Source of the DNA: Skermanella sp. TT6
GTDB lineage: Bacteria > Pseudomonadota > Alphaproteobacteria > Azospirillales > Azospirillaceae
Assembly: GCF_016653635.2 (NCBI RefSeq)
Contig: NZ_CP067420.1
Span: 5,544,001-5,608,000 of the forward strand
Length of the DNA stretch: 64,000 nt
Direction: 5' to 3'
Shown here: piece after piece, positions 24,081-32,205 of the stretch
Numbering within the stretch: the first letter of the stretch is position 1
Layout of the letters: each line of letters opens with the position of its first letter
Made by a program: the position numbers and the translations under genes
Notes under the pieces: model-generated
Told to the model about the DNA's origin: nothing
Seen by the model: the letters and a program-made list of their open reading frames with translations, nothing else
Database searches by the model: none

Positions 24081-26069
24081 GTGATCCCCGAACTGGGCCA
24101 TTACGCCCTGGTCCTGGCACTGTTCCTGGCGCTGGTCCAGGCGACCCTGCCGCTGATCGGCGCCGCGCGCGGCGACGCCGCCTGGATGGAGGTGGCGAAG
24201 CCGGCCGCGATCGGCCAGTTCGCCATGATCCTGGTCAGCTTCCTGGCGCTGACCTACGCCTACGTGGTGTCCGACTTCAGCGTGCTGAACGTGGTCGAGA
24301 ACAGCCATTCCATGAAGCCGATGCTCTACAAGGTGTCGGGCGTCTGGGGCAATCACGAGGGCTCCATGGTTCTGTGGGTGCTGATCCTGGCCCTGTTCGG
24401 GGCCGCGGTCGCCCTGTTCGGCCGCAACCTGCCGCCGACGCTGAAGGCGCGGGTCCTGTCGGTCCAGGCGATGATCGGCATCGGCTTCCTGCTGTTCATC
24501 CTGGCGACCAGCAACCCCTTCATCCGGATCGATCCGGCCCCGCTCGACGGAACCGACCTCAACCCGCTGCTGCAGGACCCCGGCCTCGCCTTCCACCCGC
24601 CGTTCCTGTATTTCGGCTATGTCGGCTTCTCCATGGCCTTCTCCTTCGCCGTGGCCGCCCTGATCGAGGGCAGGGTCGATCCCGCCTGGGCGCGCTGGGT
24701 GCGGCCCTGGACGCTGGCCGCCTGGTCCGGCCTGACGCTCGGCATCGCGCTGGGGTCGTGGTGGGCCTATTACGAGCTGGGCTGGGGCGGCTGGTGGTTC
24801 TGGGACCCGGTCGAGAACGCCTCCTTCATGCCCTGGCTGGCCGGCACCGCGCTGCTGCACTCCGCCATCGTGGTGGAGAAGCGCGACGCGCTGAAGAGCT
24901 GGACCATCCTGCTGGCGATCCTGACCTTCGCGCTGTCGCTGATCGGCACCTTCCTGGTCCGGTCGGGCGTGCTGACCTCGGTCCACGCCTTCGCGGTCGA
25001 CCCCGCCCGCGGCGTCTTCATCCTGGTGCTGCTCGTGATCGCCACGGCGGGGGCGCTGCTGCTCTACGCGATCCGAGCCCCGTCCATGAAGATGGGCGGG
25101 CTGTTCGCCCCGGTCAGCCGCGAGGGCTCGCTGGTGCTGAACAACCTGCTGCTGTCCACCGCGACCGCGACCGTGTTCCTGGGCACGCTCTACCCGCTGT
25201 TCCTGGACGCGATCGGCGCCGGCAAGGTCTCGGTCGGGCCGCCCTTCTTCAATTCGACCTTCATCCCGCTGATGGTGCCGCTGGTTGCCGCCATGTCGGT
25301 CGGGCCGCTGCTGGCGTGGAAGCGCGCCGACCTGGCCGGCGCGCTGGCGCGGCTGAAGTTCGCGGCCCTGCTGACCGTGATCTGCGTGCTGGGCGCCCTC
25401 TACGCCTACCAGGGCGGGCCGGTGCTGGCGCTGCTCGGCGTGGCGATGGCGGCCTGGGCCTTCTTCGGCGCCATCGTGGAGGTGGCCGACCGGGTCAGGC
25501 TGTTCCGCGCGCCCCTGGGGGAGAGCTGGCGCCGCGCCAAGGGGCTGCCGCGGTCGAGCTGGGGCATGACCATCGCCCATGCCGGCATGGGAGTCGCGAT
25601 CGCCGGCATGACCGGGTCGGCCGCCTGGATGACCGAGCGCATCCAGCTGATGCGGCCGGGCGACACCGCGCAGATCGCCGGCTACGAGATCCGGTTCGAC
25701 GAGGTCCACCAGCAGCAGGTCGCCAACTACCAGGCCAAGTCGGCCACCTTCACGGTGATCCGCGACGGCCGGGTGATCGCGACGATGCACCCGGAGGAGC
25801 GCTGGTTCCCGGTGGCCCGCATGTCGACCACCGAGGCCGCGATCCGGACCAACTGGGTATCGGACCTCTATGTCGTGCTGGGCCAGGAGCAGGAGGGCAC
25901 CGGCGGCTATGCCACCCGCCTGTACCATCACCCGCTGGTCCCGTGGATCTGGATCGGCTGCGTGATCATGGTGGCGGGAGGCTGCGTCTCGCTCAGCGAC
26001 CGGCGCTTCCGGATCGGCGTGCCGGAACGCCGGCGGAGCCGTCCGCCCGTGCCCCAGCCGGCCGAATAG
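24081..26069 (+). CDS. ccmF: Cytochrome c heme lyase subunit CcmF
   Basis: A 662-residue multi-pass membrane protein that transfers heme from CcmE to apocytochrome c with CcmH and CcmI. The heme-handling WWD motif is present near residues 233-250 (GWGGWWFWDPVENASF). About fifteen hydrophobic segments and conserved HEGS (NHEGSMVLW, residue about 92) match the family. Full length. Starts with GTG four bases after the ccmE stop with AAGGAG just upstream. The C-terminal cytoplasmic tail is Arg/Pro-rich. Confidence 0.96.
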   Translation: MIPELGHYALVLALFLALVQATLPLIGAARGDAAWMEVAKPAAIGQFAMILVSFLALTYAYVVSDFSVLNVVENSHSMKPMLYKVSGVWGNHEGSMVLWVLILALFGAAVALFGRNLPPTLKARVLSVQAMIGIGFLLFILATSNPFIRIDPAPLDGTDLNPLLQDPGLAFHPPFLYFGYVGFSMAFSFAVAALIEGRVDPAWARWVRPWTLAAWSGLTLGIALGSWWAYYELGWGGWWFWDPVENASFMPWLAGTALLHSAIVVEKRDALKSWTILLAILTFALSLIGTFLVRSGVLTSVHAFAVDPARGVFILVLLVIATAGALLLYAIRAPSMKMGGLFAPVSREGSLVLNNLLLSTATATVFLGTLYPLFLDAIGAGKVSVGPPFFNSTFIPLMVPLVAAMSVGPLLAWKRADLAGALARLKFAALLTVICVLGALYAYQGGPVLALLGVAMAAWAFFGAIVEVADRVRLFRAPLGESWRRAKGLPRSSWGMTIAHAGMGVAIAGMTGSAAWMTERIQLMRPGDTAQIAGYEIRFDEVHQQQVANYQAKSATFTVIRDGRVIATMHPEERWFPVARMSTTEAAIRTNWVSDLYVVLGQEQEGTGGYATRLYHHPLVPWIWIGCVIMVAGGCVSLSDRRFRIGVPERRRSRPPVPQPAE

Positions 26070-26093
26070 ACCGCCCGTACAGGAACCCCCGAG

Positions 26094-26624
26094 ATGCGTC
26101 GCCTGATCTACATCCTGCCGCTGGTCCTGTTCGTGGTCCTGGCCGGGTATTTCGCCGTCGGCCTGACCCGCGATCCCGCGGTCGTGCCGTCGGCCCTGAT
26201 CGACAAGCCGGTGCCGGAATTCGCCCTGCCGCCTCTGCTGAACGACGGCAGGGGACTGGCGACGTCCGACCTCAAGGGCCAGGTCCAGCTGGTCAACGTG
26301 TTCGCCTCCTGGTGCGTGCCCTGCCGGGTCGAGCATCCCGTGCTGATGCGCCTCGCCCGGGAGCAGGGGGTCACCGTCAAGGCGATCAACTACAAGGACA
26401 AGCCGGAGGACGCGGTCCGATGGCTGAACCAGGGCGGCAATCCCTATGCCGCCATCGGCGCCGACCAGGACGGCAGGGTGTCGATCGACTGGGGCGTCTA
26501 CGGCGTGCCGGAGACCTACGTTATCGATGCCGAGGGCCGGATCCGCTACAAGGTCGTGGGTCCCGTGATGCCGGACGAGGTCGAGCGCACCATCCTGCCG
26601 CTGATCAGGGAGCTCCAGGGATGA
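26094..26624 (+). CDS. ccmG: Thiol-disulfide oxidoreductase CcmG/DsbE
   Basis: A 176-residue membrane-tethered thioredoxin-like protein. It reduces the CXXCH disulfide of apocytochromes before heme attachment. One N-terminal membrane helix (residues 5-22), then the redox site C74-x2-C77 in NVFASWCVPCRVEHPVL, and the family's KPEDAVRWL and GVYGVPETYVID (cis-proline). Its stop overlaps the start of ccmH (ATGA). Confidence 0.95.
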   Translation: MRRLIYILPLVLFVVLAGYFAVGLTRDPAVVPSALIDKPVPEFALPPLLNDGRGLATSDLKGQVQLVNVFASWCVPCRVEHPVLMRLAREQGVTVKAINYKDKPEDAVRWLNQGGNPYAAIGADQDGRVSIDWGVYGVPETYVIDAEGRIRYKVVGPVMPDEVERTILPLIRELQG

Positions 26625-27106
26625 GGGCGCACCTGCGGGCCGGCCTCGCCGCCCTCCTCCTGTCTCTTTCCTTGGCCCTGCCCGCCCTGGCGGTCCAGCC
26701 CGACGAGGTGATGAAGGACCCGGCGATGGAGGCGCGGGCGCGCGAGATCAGCAAGGAACTGCGCTGCCTGGTCTGCCAGAACCAGTCGATCGACGACAGC
26801 AACGCGCCGCTCGCCCGCGACCTGCGGGTGCTGGTGCGCCAGCGGCTGGCGGCGGGCGACGACGACGCCGGGGTGCTCGACTACGTCACCGCGCGCTACG
26901 GCGACTACGTGCTGCTGCGCCCGCCCTTCAAGGCCAGCACCTACGTGCTGTGGATCGGACCGGCGGTCGTGCTGCTGCTGGGCGGGCTCGGCGCGGCGCT
27001 GTTCCTGCACGGCCGTCAGCGCGCCGTGGCCGGGGGCGAGACCGCCGCCCCGCTGACTCCCGAGGAACGCCAGCGGCTCGACCGGCTGCTGCGCGAGGAT
27101 ACCTGA
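26621..27106 (+). CDS. ccmH: Cytochrome c maturation protein CcmH (Ccl2/CycL)
   Basis: A 161-residue protein with a signal peptide (to about residue 24), a periplasmic domain with the redox motif LRCLVCQNQSI (C49, C52) and a C-terminal membrane helix (about residues 107-130). It is the short form without TPRs; the TPR part is the separate ccmI gene that follows. It works with CcmG to keep the apocytochrome heme site reduced and with CcmF in ligation. ATG at 26621 overlaps the ccmG stop. Confidence 0.95.
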   Translation: MRAHLRAGLAALLLSLSLALPALAVQPDEVMKDPAMEARAREISKELRCLVCQNQSIDDSNAPLARDLRVLVRQRLAAGDDDAGVLDYVTARYGDYVLLRPPFKASTYVLWIGPAVVLLLGGLGAALFLHGRQRAVAGGETAAPLTPEERQRLDRLLREDT

Positions 27107-27110
27107 TACC

Positions 27111-28532
27111 ATGCTGTTCTGGATCGTCGCCGCCCTGATGACGGCGGCCGTGACCGCCCTGGTCCTCACCCCGCTGCTGCGCGCCCGGCACTCGGCCGCG
27201 GGCCGCGCCGCCTACGATATGGAGGTCTACCGCGACCAGCTGGCGGAGCTGGACCGCGACCTGTCCCGCGGCGTCATCGACGAGCGGCAGGCCCAGGCCG
27301 CCCGCGCCGAGATCGGTCGCCGCATGCTGGCCGTGGCGGACGAGGGGGAGCGCGAAGCGGCTTCCGGCGCCCTGTCGCCCGGCCAGGGCAGCCGCTGGGC
27401 GGCGCTGGCGCTGTGCGCCCTGATCCCCCTGGGAGCTCTGGCCGTCTATATCCCGACCGGCCATCCCGACCTGCCGGCGCAGCCCTTCGCTTCACGTGAA
27501 ACAGCGCCGGGCGGCGGCCCGCCGGGCGAGGTGATGCAGGCCATCGCCAAGCTGGAGCAGCACCTGAGGGAGGAGCCCGGCGATCTCCAGGGCTGGCTGC
27601 TGATCGCCCAGACCTATACCCGCATGGGCCGGTTCGAGGACAGCGCCGAGGCCTACCGGAACGCCGTCGGCGTCAGCCAGGGCAAGGACACCGGCATCCT
27701 GTCCTCCTACGCGGAGGCCATGACCGCGGCCAACCAGGGCGTGGTGCCCGAGGAGGGGGTCCGCACCTTCGACGCCGTGCTCCAGGCCGACCCGAAGGAC
27801 GCCCGAGCCCGCTACTACCTGGCGCTCGCCCGGGCCCAGGCCGGCGACCTGCGCGGGGCGCTCGACCGCTGGGCCGCCCTGGCGGCGGAGAGCCCGGCCG
27901 ACGCGCCCTGGCTCGCCACGGTGCGCCAGCGCATCACCGACACCGCCGGCCAGCTCGGCGTCGACGTCGCCACGGTGATGCCCCAGCCGCTGCCGCCCGC
28001 CCAGGCGCAGGCGGCGCCCGGCCCCCGGACCGCCCCCGGCCCGACGCGCGAGCAGATGGCCGGCGCCGCGGACATGACCGCGGAACAGCGCGACGCCATG
28101 ATCCGGAGCATGGTCGACGGCCTCGCCAACCGCCTGAAGGACGACCCGAACGACGCCGACGGCTGGCTCCGCCTGGGCCGCGCCTACAGGGTGCTGGGCG
28201 AACAGGACAAGGCGACGGAAGCCCTGGCGTCCGGCGTCAAGGCCGCCCCCGGCCGGGTCGACGTGCTGACCGCCTATGCCGACGCCCTGATCGCCTCGGG
28301 CGGCGACCAGGACGCCCCGCCCGCCCCCGCGGTGACGGTGCTGCGCGACGTGCTGAAGATCCAGCCGGACAATCCCCAGGCGCTCTACTTCGTCGGCCTG
28401 GACGCCGCGCGCGCCGCCAATACCGCCGAGGCCTCCCAGCTCTGGGGCCGGCTGCTGATCCAGCTCCAGCCGGGCTCGCCCGAGCATGCCGAGGTCCAGT
28501 CTCTCCTGGAAAGGCTGAAGCAGGGCGGCTGA
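27111..28532 (+). CDS. ccmI: Cytochrome c maturation protein CcmI (CycH)
   Basis: A 473-residue protein with two N-terminal membrane helices (residues 2-20 and about 95-115) separated by a cytoplasmic leucine-zipper-like loop (YRDQLAELDRDLSRGVIDER), then a periplasmic TPR region from about residue 140 with repeats such as WLLIAQTYTRMGRFEDSAEAY and WLRLGRAYRVLGEQDKATEAL. It chaperones apocytochrome c to the CcmF/H ligase. It is the last gene of the ccm operon, four bases after ccmH. A decamer palindrome follows immediately. Confidence 0.94.
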   Translation: MLFWIVAALMTAAVTALVLTPLLRARHSAAGRAAYDMEVYRDQLAELDRDLSRGVIDERQAQAARAEIGRRMLAVADEGEREAASGALSPGQGSRWAALALCALIPLGALAVYIPTGHPDLPAQPFASRETAPGGGPPGEVMQAIAKLEQHLREEPGDLQGWLLIAQTYTRMGRFEDSAEAYRNAVGVSQGKDTGILSSYAEAMTAANQGVVPEEGVRTFDAVLQADPKDARARYYLALARAQAGDLRGALDRWAALAAESPADAPWLATVRQRITDTAGQLGVDVATVMPQPLPPAQAQAAPGPRTAPGPTREQMAGAADMTAEQRDAMIRSMVDGLANRLKDDPNDADGWLRLGRAYRVLGEQDKATEALASGVKAAPGRVDVLTAYADALIASGGDQDAPPAPAVTVLRDVLKIQPDNPQALYFVGLDAARAANTAEASQLWGRLLIQLQPGSPEHAEVQSLLERLKQGG

Positions 28533-28541
28533 TTGCCATCG

Positions 28542-28609
28542 TCCACAGATGAACGCAGATGGACACGGATCGGGGCAAGTATCTGTGTCCATCTGCGTTC
28601 ATCTGTGGA
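28542..28609. repeat. Decamer-type palindromic repeat, copy B (best copy)
   Basis: Left arm 28542-28570 and right arm 28581-28609 match at 28 of 29 bases in inverted orientation around a 10-base loop. The arm begins TCCACAGATGAACGCAGATG: the units CAGATGAACG and CAGATGGACA show the exact 10-base period. It starts ten bases after the ccmI stop, so the ccm mRNA would end in a long stable stem. Confidence 0.95.
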
Positions 28610-28757
28610 TAACCGATATAGCGCCCCAGGAAACCGACCTCCCGGACGGCGGCGCGGCTTCGCCTCAAATTGGAGTGATGCGGAAAATCGGATTTGCGCC
28701 GCAGCGGCTGCCCGGATAGCCTGTTGCGGTCATACAGGTAGCAATCAGATCGGAAGC

Positions 28758-29567
28758 ATGGGCCTGTCACAGCCGCCGCCAGCGAACCAGATCCCCAGCC
28801 CCGACCCCGGGGCGGCCATCGTCGTCGAAGACCTTCACAAGCGGTTCGGACAGCTCGAGGTGCTGAAGGGCGTCTCGCTGGTGGCCCACGAGGGCGACGT
28901 GATTTCCATGATCGGGTCGAGCGGGTCGGGCAAGAGCACCTTCCTGCGCTGCATCAACCTGCTGGAGACGCCCGACGAGGGCCGCGTCTGGGTCAACGGC
29001 GAGCTGATCCGCATGAAGCAGGGCCGCCACCACTCGGTACCGGCCGACCCGCGCCAGGTCGACCGCATCCGGTCCCGGCTCGGCATGGTGTTCCAGGGCT
29101 TCAACCTGTGGAGCCACATGACGGTGCTCCAGAACGTGATCGAGGCGCCGGTCCATGTCCTGGGCGTCCCGAAGGCCGAGGCGATCGCCCGGGCCGAGGC
29201 GCTGCTCGACAAGGTCGGGCTGGCCGACAAGGCCAAGTCCTATCCCAGCCATCTTTCCGGCGGGCAGCAGCAGCGGGTCGCCATCGCCCGGGCGCTCGCC
29301 ATGCAGCCCAAGGTGATGCTGTTCGACGAGCCGACCTCGGCGCTCGACCCCGAGCTGGTCGGCGAGGTGCTGCGCGTGATGCGGCAGCTCGCCGACGAGG
29401 GCATGACCATGATCGTCGTGACGCACGAGATGGGCTTCGCCCGCGAAGTGTCGAGCGAGGTCATCTTCCTGCACCAGGGCCGCATCGAGGAACGGGGGCC
29501 GCCCGGCCAGGTGCTGGTCGATCCCCAGTCCGAGCGCTGCCGCCAGTTCCTGGCGCGCAATCTCTGA
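28758..29567 (+). CDS. Polar amino-acid ABC importer, ATP-binding protein (HisP-like)
   Basis: A 269-residue ATPase. Walker A is GSSGSGKST (residues about 54-62), Q-loop [12 protein letters not shown], signature LSGGQQQR, Walker [15 protein letters not shown] and H-loop THEMGF. Insertions such as [14 protein letters not shown] are typical of the histidine/arginine/octopine-type subfamily. It drives the importer formed by the two permeases downstream. ATG at 28758 has CGGAAG as ribosome site. The frame is open further upstream, but that stretch contains palindrome copy B. Confidence 0.93.
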   Translation: MGLSQPPPANQIPSPDPGAAIVVEDLHKRFGQLEVLKGVSLVAHEGDVISMIGSSGSGKSTFLRCINLLETPDEGRVWVNGELIRMKQGRHHSVPADPRQVDRIRSRLGMVFQGFNLWSHMTVLQNVIEAPVHVLGVPKAEAIARAEALLDKVGLADKAKSYPSHLSGGQQQRVAIARALAMQPKVMLFDEPTSALDPELVGEVLRVMRQLADEGMTMIVVTHEMGFAREVSSEVIFLHQGRIEERGPPGQVLVDPQSERCRQFLARNL

Positions 29568-29626
29568 TCAATGAAAAAGACCGACAGAACAGCGACGACA
29601 AGTCGATGAACAGGAGAGACCGTATC

Positions 29627-30472
29627 TTGAAGAAGACCCTCGCAGCCGTCGCAACCGGCATGATCCTGATCGCCGCCGCCGGCGTCCCGCAGGCCCAGGC
29701 GCAGACCAAGGTGCGGATCGCCACCGAAGGCGCCTACCTTCCCTGGAACGGCATGGACGCCTCGGGCAAGCTGATCGGGTTCGAGATCGACCTGTCGGCC
29801 GAGCTGTGCAAGCGCATCGGCGCCACCTGCGAAGTGATGGCCCAGGACTGGGACGGCATCATCCCCGGGCTCCAGTCGCGGAAATACGACGTCATCATGG
29901 CCGGCATGTCGATCACCGACGAGCGCAAGCAGGTGATCTCGTTCGCCGGCCCCTACGCCACCGAGCCGACCGTCTTCGCCGCCATGAAGGGCAGCCCGCT
30001 GCTCGACCAGAACCTGCCGACCACGGCCGTGGACATGGCCGAGATCAGCGCGGACGAGCAGGCGCTGATCGACCAGACCGGCGCCGCGGTCAAGGGCAAG
30101 ACCGTCGGGGTCCAGGTCTCCACCATCCAGCAGAACATGCTGGAGCAGCTGATGCCCGGCGTCGAGGTCAGGACCTACGACAAGGTCGACAATCTCGGCC
30201 TCGATCTGGTGTCCGGCCGGATCGACGCCATCGTGGCCGACCGCTCCGCGATAGAGGGCCTGATCAAGGCCGGCGACCAGAACAAGGACATCACCAAGTT
30301 CGGTCCCGCCTTCTCGCGCGGCGTCCTGGGCGAGGGCGTCGGCGCCGGCGTCCGCAAGGCCGACGCCGAGCTCCAGGCCAAGCTGGACAAGGCGATCAAG
30401 GAGGCGACCGCCGACGGCACCATCACGAAGCTGACGACCCAGTGGTTCGGCTACGACACCTCGATCAAGTAA
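29627..30472 (+). CDS. Amino-acid ABC importer, periplasmic binding protein
   Basis: A 281-residue periplasmic solute-binding protein of family 3. The start is set at TTG 29627 because AGGAGAG lies eight bases upstream and the product begins with a textbook signal peptide, MKKTLAAVATGMILIAAAG to AQAQ. The in-frame ATG at 29606 has no ribosome site. Family motifs are GAYLPWNGMDASGKLIGFEIDL (start of lobe 1), AGMSITDERKQVISFAGPYA, and the hinge-linked VSTIQQNMLEQL. An insertion rich in acidic residues (residues about 125-145, MAEISADEQALID) is unusual. The ligand is probably a basic or polar amino acid. Confidence 0.9.
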   Translation: MKKTLAAVATGMILIAAAGVPQAQAQTKVRIATEGAYLPWNGMDASGKLIGFEIDLSAELCKRIGATCEVMAQDWDGIIPGLQSRKYDVIMAGMSITDERKQVISFAGPYATEPTVFAAMKGSPLLDQNLPTTAVDMAEISADEQALIDQTGAAVKGKTVGVQVSTIQQNMLEQLMPGVEVRTYDKVDNLGLDLVSGRIDAIVADRSAIEGLIKAGDQNKDITKFGPAFSRGVLGEGVGAGVRKADAELQAKLDKAIKEATADGTITKLTTQWFGYDTSIK

Positions 30473-30507
30473 GGGTCCGGGGGTGACCGGAAGCCGGATC
30501 CCGCGCC

Positions 30508-31212
30508 ATGCTTGACCTGCTCGCCTGGGGCGACACCGGCTGGGGCGACGAGCTGGTCCGCGGCACGCTGATGACTCTGGCCGTGGCGCTGTGCTCGTTC
30601 GCGCTGGGCCAGGTGTTCGGCGCGCTGGGCGCCACCGCCAAGCTCAACGGCGGCATCGTCACCCGCGGCATCGCCGAGGTCTACACCACGGTGGTGCGCG
30701 GCGTGCCCGAGCTGCTGGTGATCTACCTGCTGTTCTTCGGCAGCGGCAACGCGGTCATGGCCGTCGCCGCGATGTTCGGCTACACCGACTATATCGAGGT
30801 CAACGCCTTCACCATCGGCGTGCTGTCGGTCGGGCTGATCTCCGGCGCCTATTCGACGGAGGTGATCCGGGGCGCCATCCAGGCGGTGCCGTTCGGCCAG
30901 ATCGAGGCCGGGCGCGCCGTGGGGATGCGCAGGAGCCAGATCTTCTTCCGCATCCTGCTGCCCCAGACGCTGCGCTACGCCCTGCCCGGCCTCGGCAATG
31001 TCTGGCAGCTCACCCTGAAGGACACGGCGCTGATCTCGGTCACGGCCCTGGCGGAGCTGATGCGCTCCGCCCAGGTCGCGGCCGGCGTCACCCGCGACCC
31101 GTTCCTGTTCTACACGGTCGCGGCGGCGCTGTACCTGGTGCTCACCTCGCTCTCGACCGTCGCGTTCGACCGGGCCGAGCGCTATTCCAACCGCGGCGTA
31201 AGGCGGGCCTGA
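30508..31212 (+). CDS. Amino-acid ABC importer permease (HisQ-like)
   Basis: A 234-residue inner-membrane permease with about five helices. It has the family's ATPase-docking loop (EAGRAVGMRRSQIFFRILLPQ, the EAA motif, residues about 132-152) and VRGVPELLVIYLLFFG near the periplasmic entry. It pairs with the next permease to form the pore. Position directly after the binding protein supports a four-gene importer operon. Confidence 0.93.
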   Translation: MLDLLAWGDTGWGDELVRGTLMTLAVALCSFALGQVFGALGATAKLNGGIVTRGIAEVYTTVVRGVPELLVIYLLFFGSGNAVMAVAAMFGYTDYIEVNAFTIGVLSVGLISGAYSTEVIRGAIQAVPFGQIEAGRAVGMRRSQIFFRILLPQTLRYALPGLGNVWQLTLKDTALISVTALAELMRSAQVAAGVTRDPFLFYTVAAALYLVLTSLSTVAFDRAERYSNRGVRRA

Positions 31213-31216
31213 GACC

Positions 31217-31906
31217 ATGAACCTGTCGGTGATGTGGAGTGCCGTGCCGACGCTGCTGGCCGGCGTTCCGGTGACGCTCCAGCTCGTGGCGCTGGCCCTG
31301 CTGTTCGGCTTCGTGCTGGCGTCCGGCGTCGCCTGGATGCGGCTGTCGGCCAGCCGGGTCCTGTCGGCGATCGCCGGGGCCTACGTGTTCGTCTTCCGGG
31401 GCACGCCGCTGCTGGTCCAGATCTTCCTGATCTATTACGGGCTGGGCCAGTTCCAGGCGGTCCGCGCCAGCATCTTCTGGGAGATCCTGCGCGAGCCCTA
31501 CTGGTGCGGCATCCTGGCGCTCACGCTCAACACGGCCGCCTATACCAGCGAGATGATCCGCGGCGGCATCCAGTCCGTGCCGCACGGCCAGATCGAGGCG
31601 GCGCGGGCCTGCGGCTTCTCCCGCTTCCTGGTGTTCCGCCGAATCGTGGCGCCGATCGCGGTCCGGCAGGCGCTGCCCGCCTACGGCAACGAGGTCATCC
31701 TGATGGTCAAGGCCAGCTCGCTCGCCAGCACCATCACCCTGCTGGAGATCACCGGCATCGCCCGCCGGATCATCTCCCAGACCTTCGCCGTGTTCGAGGT
31801 GTTCATCGTGGCGGGGGCGATCTACCTGCTGATCAACTTCGCGATCACCCGCCTGATCCGCTACGCCGAGTGGCGCGTGACCCCGCACCTGCGCCGCCCG
31901 GCATAG
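31217..31906 (+). CDS. Amino-acid ABC importer permease (HisM-like)
   Basis: A 229-residue permease, partner of the preceding one, four bases away. It carries FRGTPLLVQIFLIYYGLGQF, typical of the HisM half, and the EAA loop IEAARACGFSRFLVFRRIVAP (residues about 127-147). Five membrane helices are visible. It is the last gene of the importer operon. The gene is convergent with a small ORF on the other strand 19 bases beyond its stop. Confidence 0.93.
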   Translation: MNLSVMWSAVPTLLAGVPVTLQLVALALLFGFVLASGVAWMRLSASRVLSAIAGAYVFVFRGTPLLVQIFLIYYGLGQFQAVRASIFWEILREPYWCGILALTLNTAAYTSEMIRGGIQSVPHGQIEAARACGFSRFLVFRRIVAPIAVRQALPAYGNEVILMVKASSLASTITLLEITGIARRIISQTFAVFEVFIVAGAIYLLINFAITRLIRYAEWRVTPHLRRPA

Positions 31907-31925
31907 CGGGCGGCACCGGTTCCGG

Positions 31926-32090
31926 TCAGTCCGGATCGCGCTCGGCCGGAGCGTCCTCGGCGTCGCCTGCCAGGCCCGACGAGATCCGGCCCGGCGAGAT
32001 CCGGCCCTTGCCCCCGGCCGCGGTTCCCTCGTTCTCGTCGAGCGCCGCGTCGATGCCCATGAAATCCTCGAGGTCGTGGTAGCTCAGCAT
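31926..32090 (-). CDS. Small acidic hypothetical protein
   Basis: A 54-residue frame, starting MLSYHDLEDFMGIDAAL and ending EDAPAERDPD. A strong ribosome site (CGGAGAAAG, 8 bases before the ATG) and GC-rich third positions support real translation. The N-terminal YHDLEDFMGIDAALDE looks like a conserved helix; the rest is Gly/Ser/Arg-rich and probably unstructured. No family recognised. It is convergent with the importer operon and lies upstream of the MFS gene on the same strand but is 115 bases away. Confidence 0.55.
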   Translation of the reverse strand: MLSYHDLEDFMGIDAALDENEGTAAGGKGRISPGRISSGLAGDAEDAPAERDPD

Positions 32091-32205
32091 CTTCTTTCTC
32101 CGGTGCGCGATCCTGCGACATTATCGGCCATAGTGCGCGACATAACTTAAAAATGTCATTCATCCCTGCCGGATGCGGCGATAGGCCGGTCGGGACCCCG
32201 GCCGA

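Noticed and set aside
23802-26336. An 844-codon open frame antisense to ccmE, ccmF and ccmG
   Set aside because: Low-complexity Gln/Arg/Asp/Gly product with no motif; the sense strand encodes clear Ccm proteins.
31861-32163. A 100-codon leftward frame overlapping the small protein at 31926-32090
   Set aside because: Its product is arginine- and glycine-rich, it runs into the 3' end of the permease gene, and it lacks a ribosome site, unlike the 54-residue frame.
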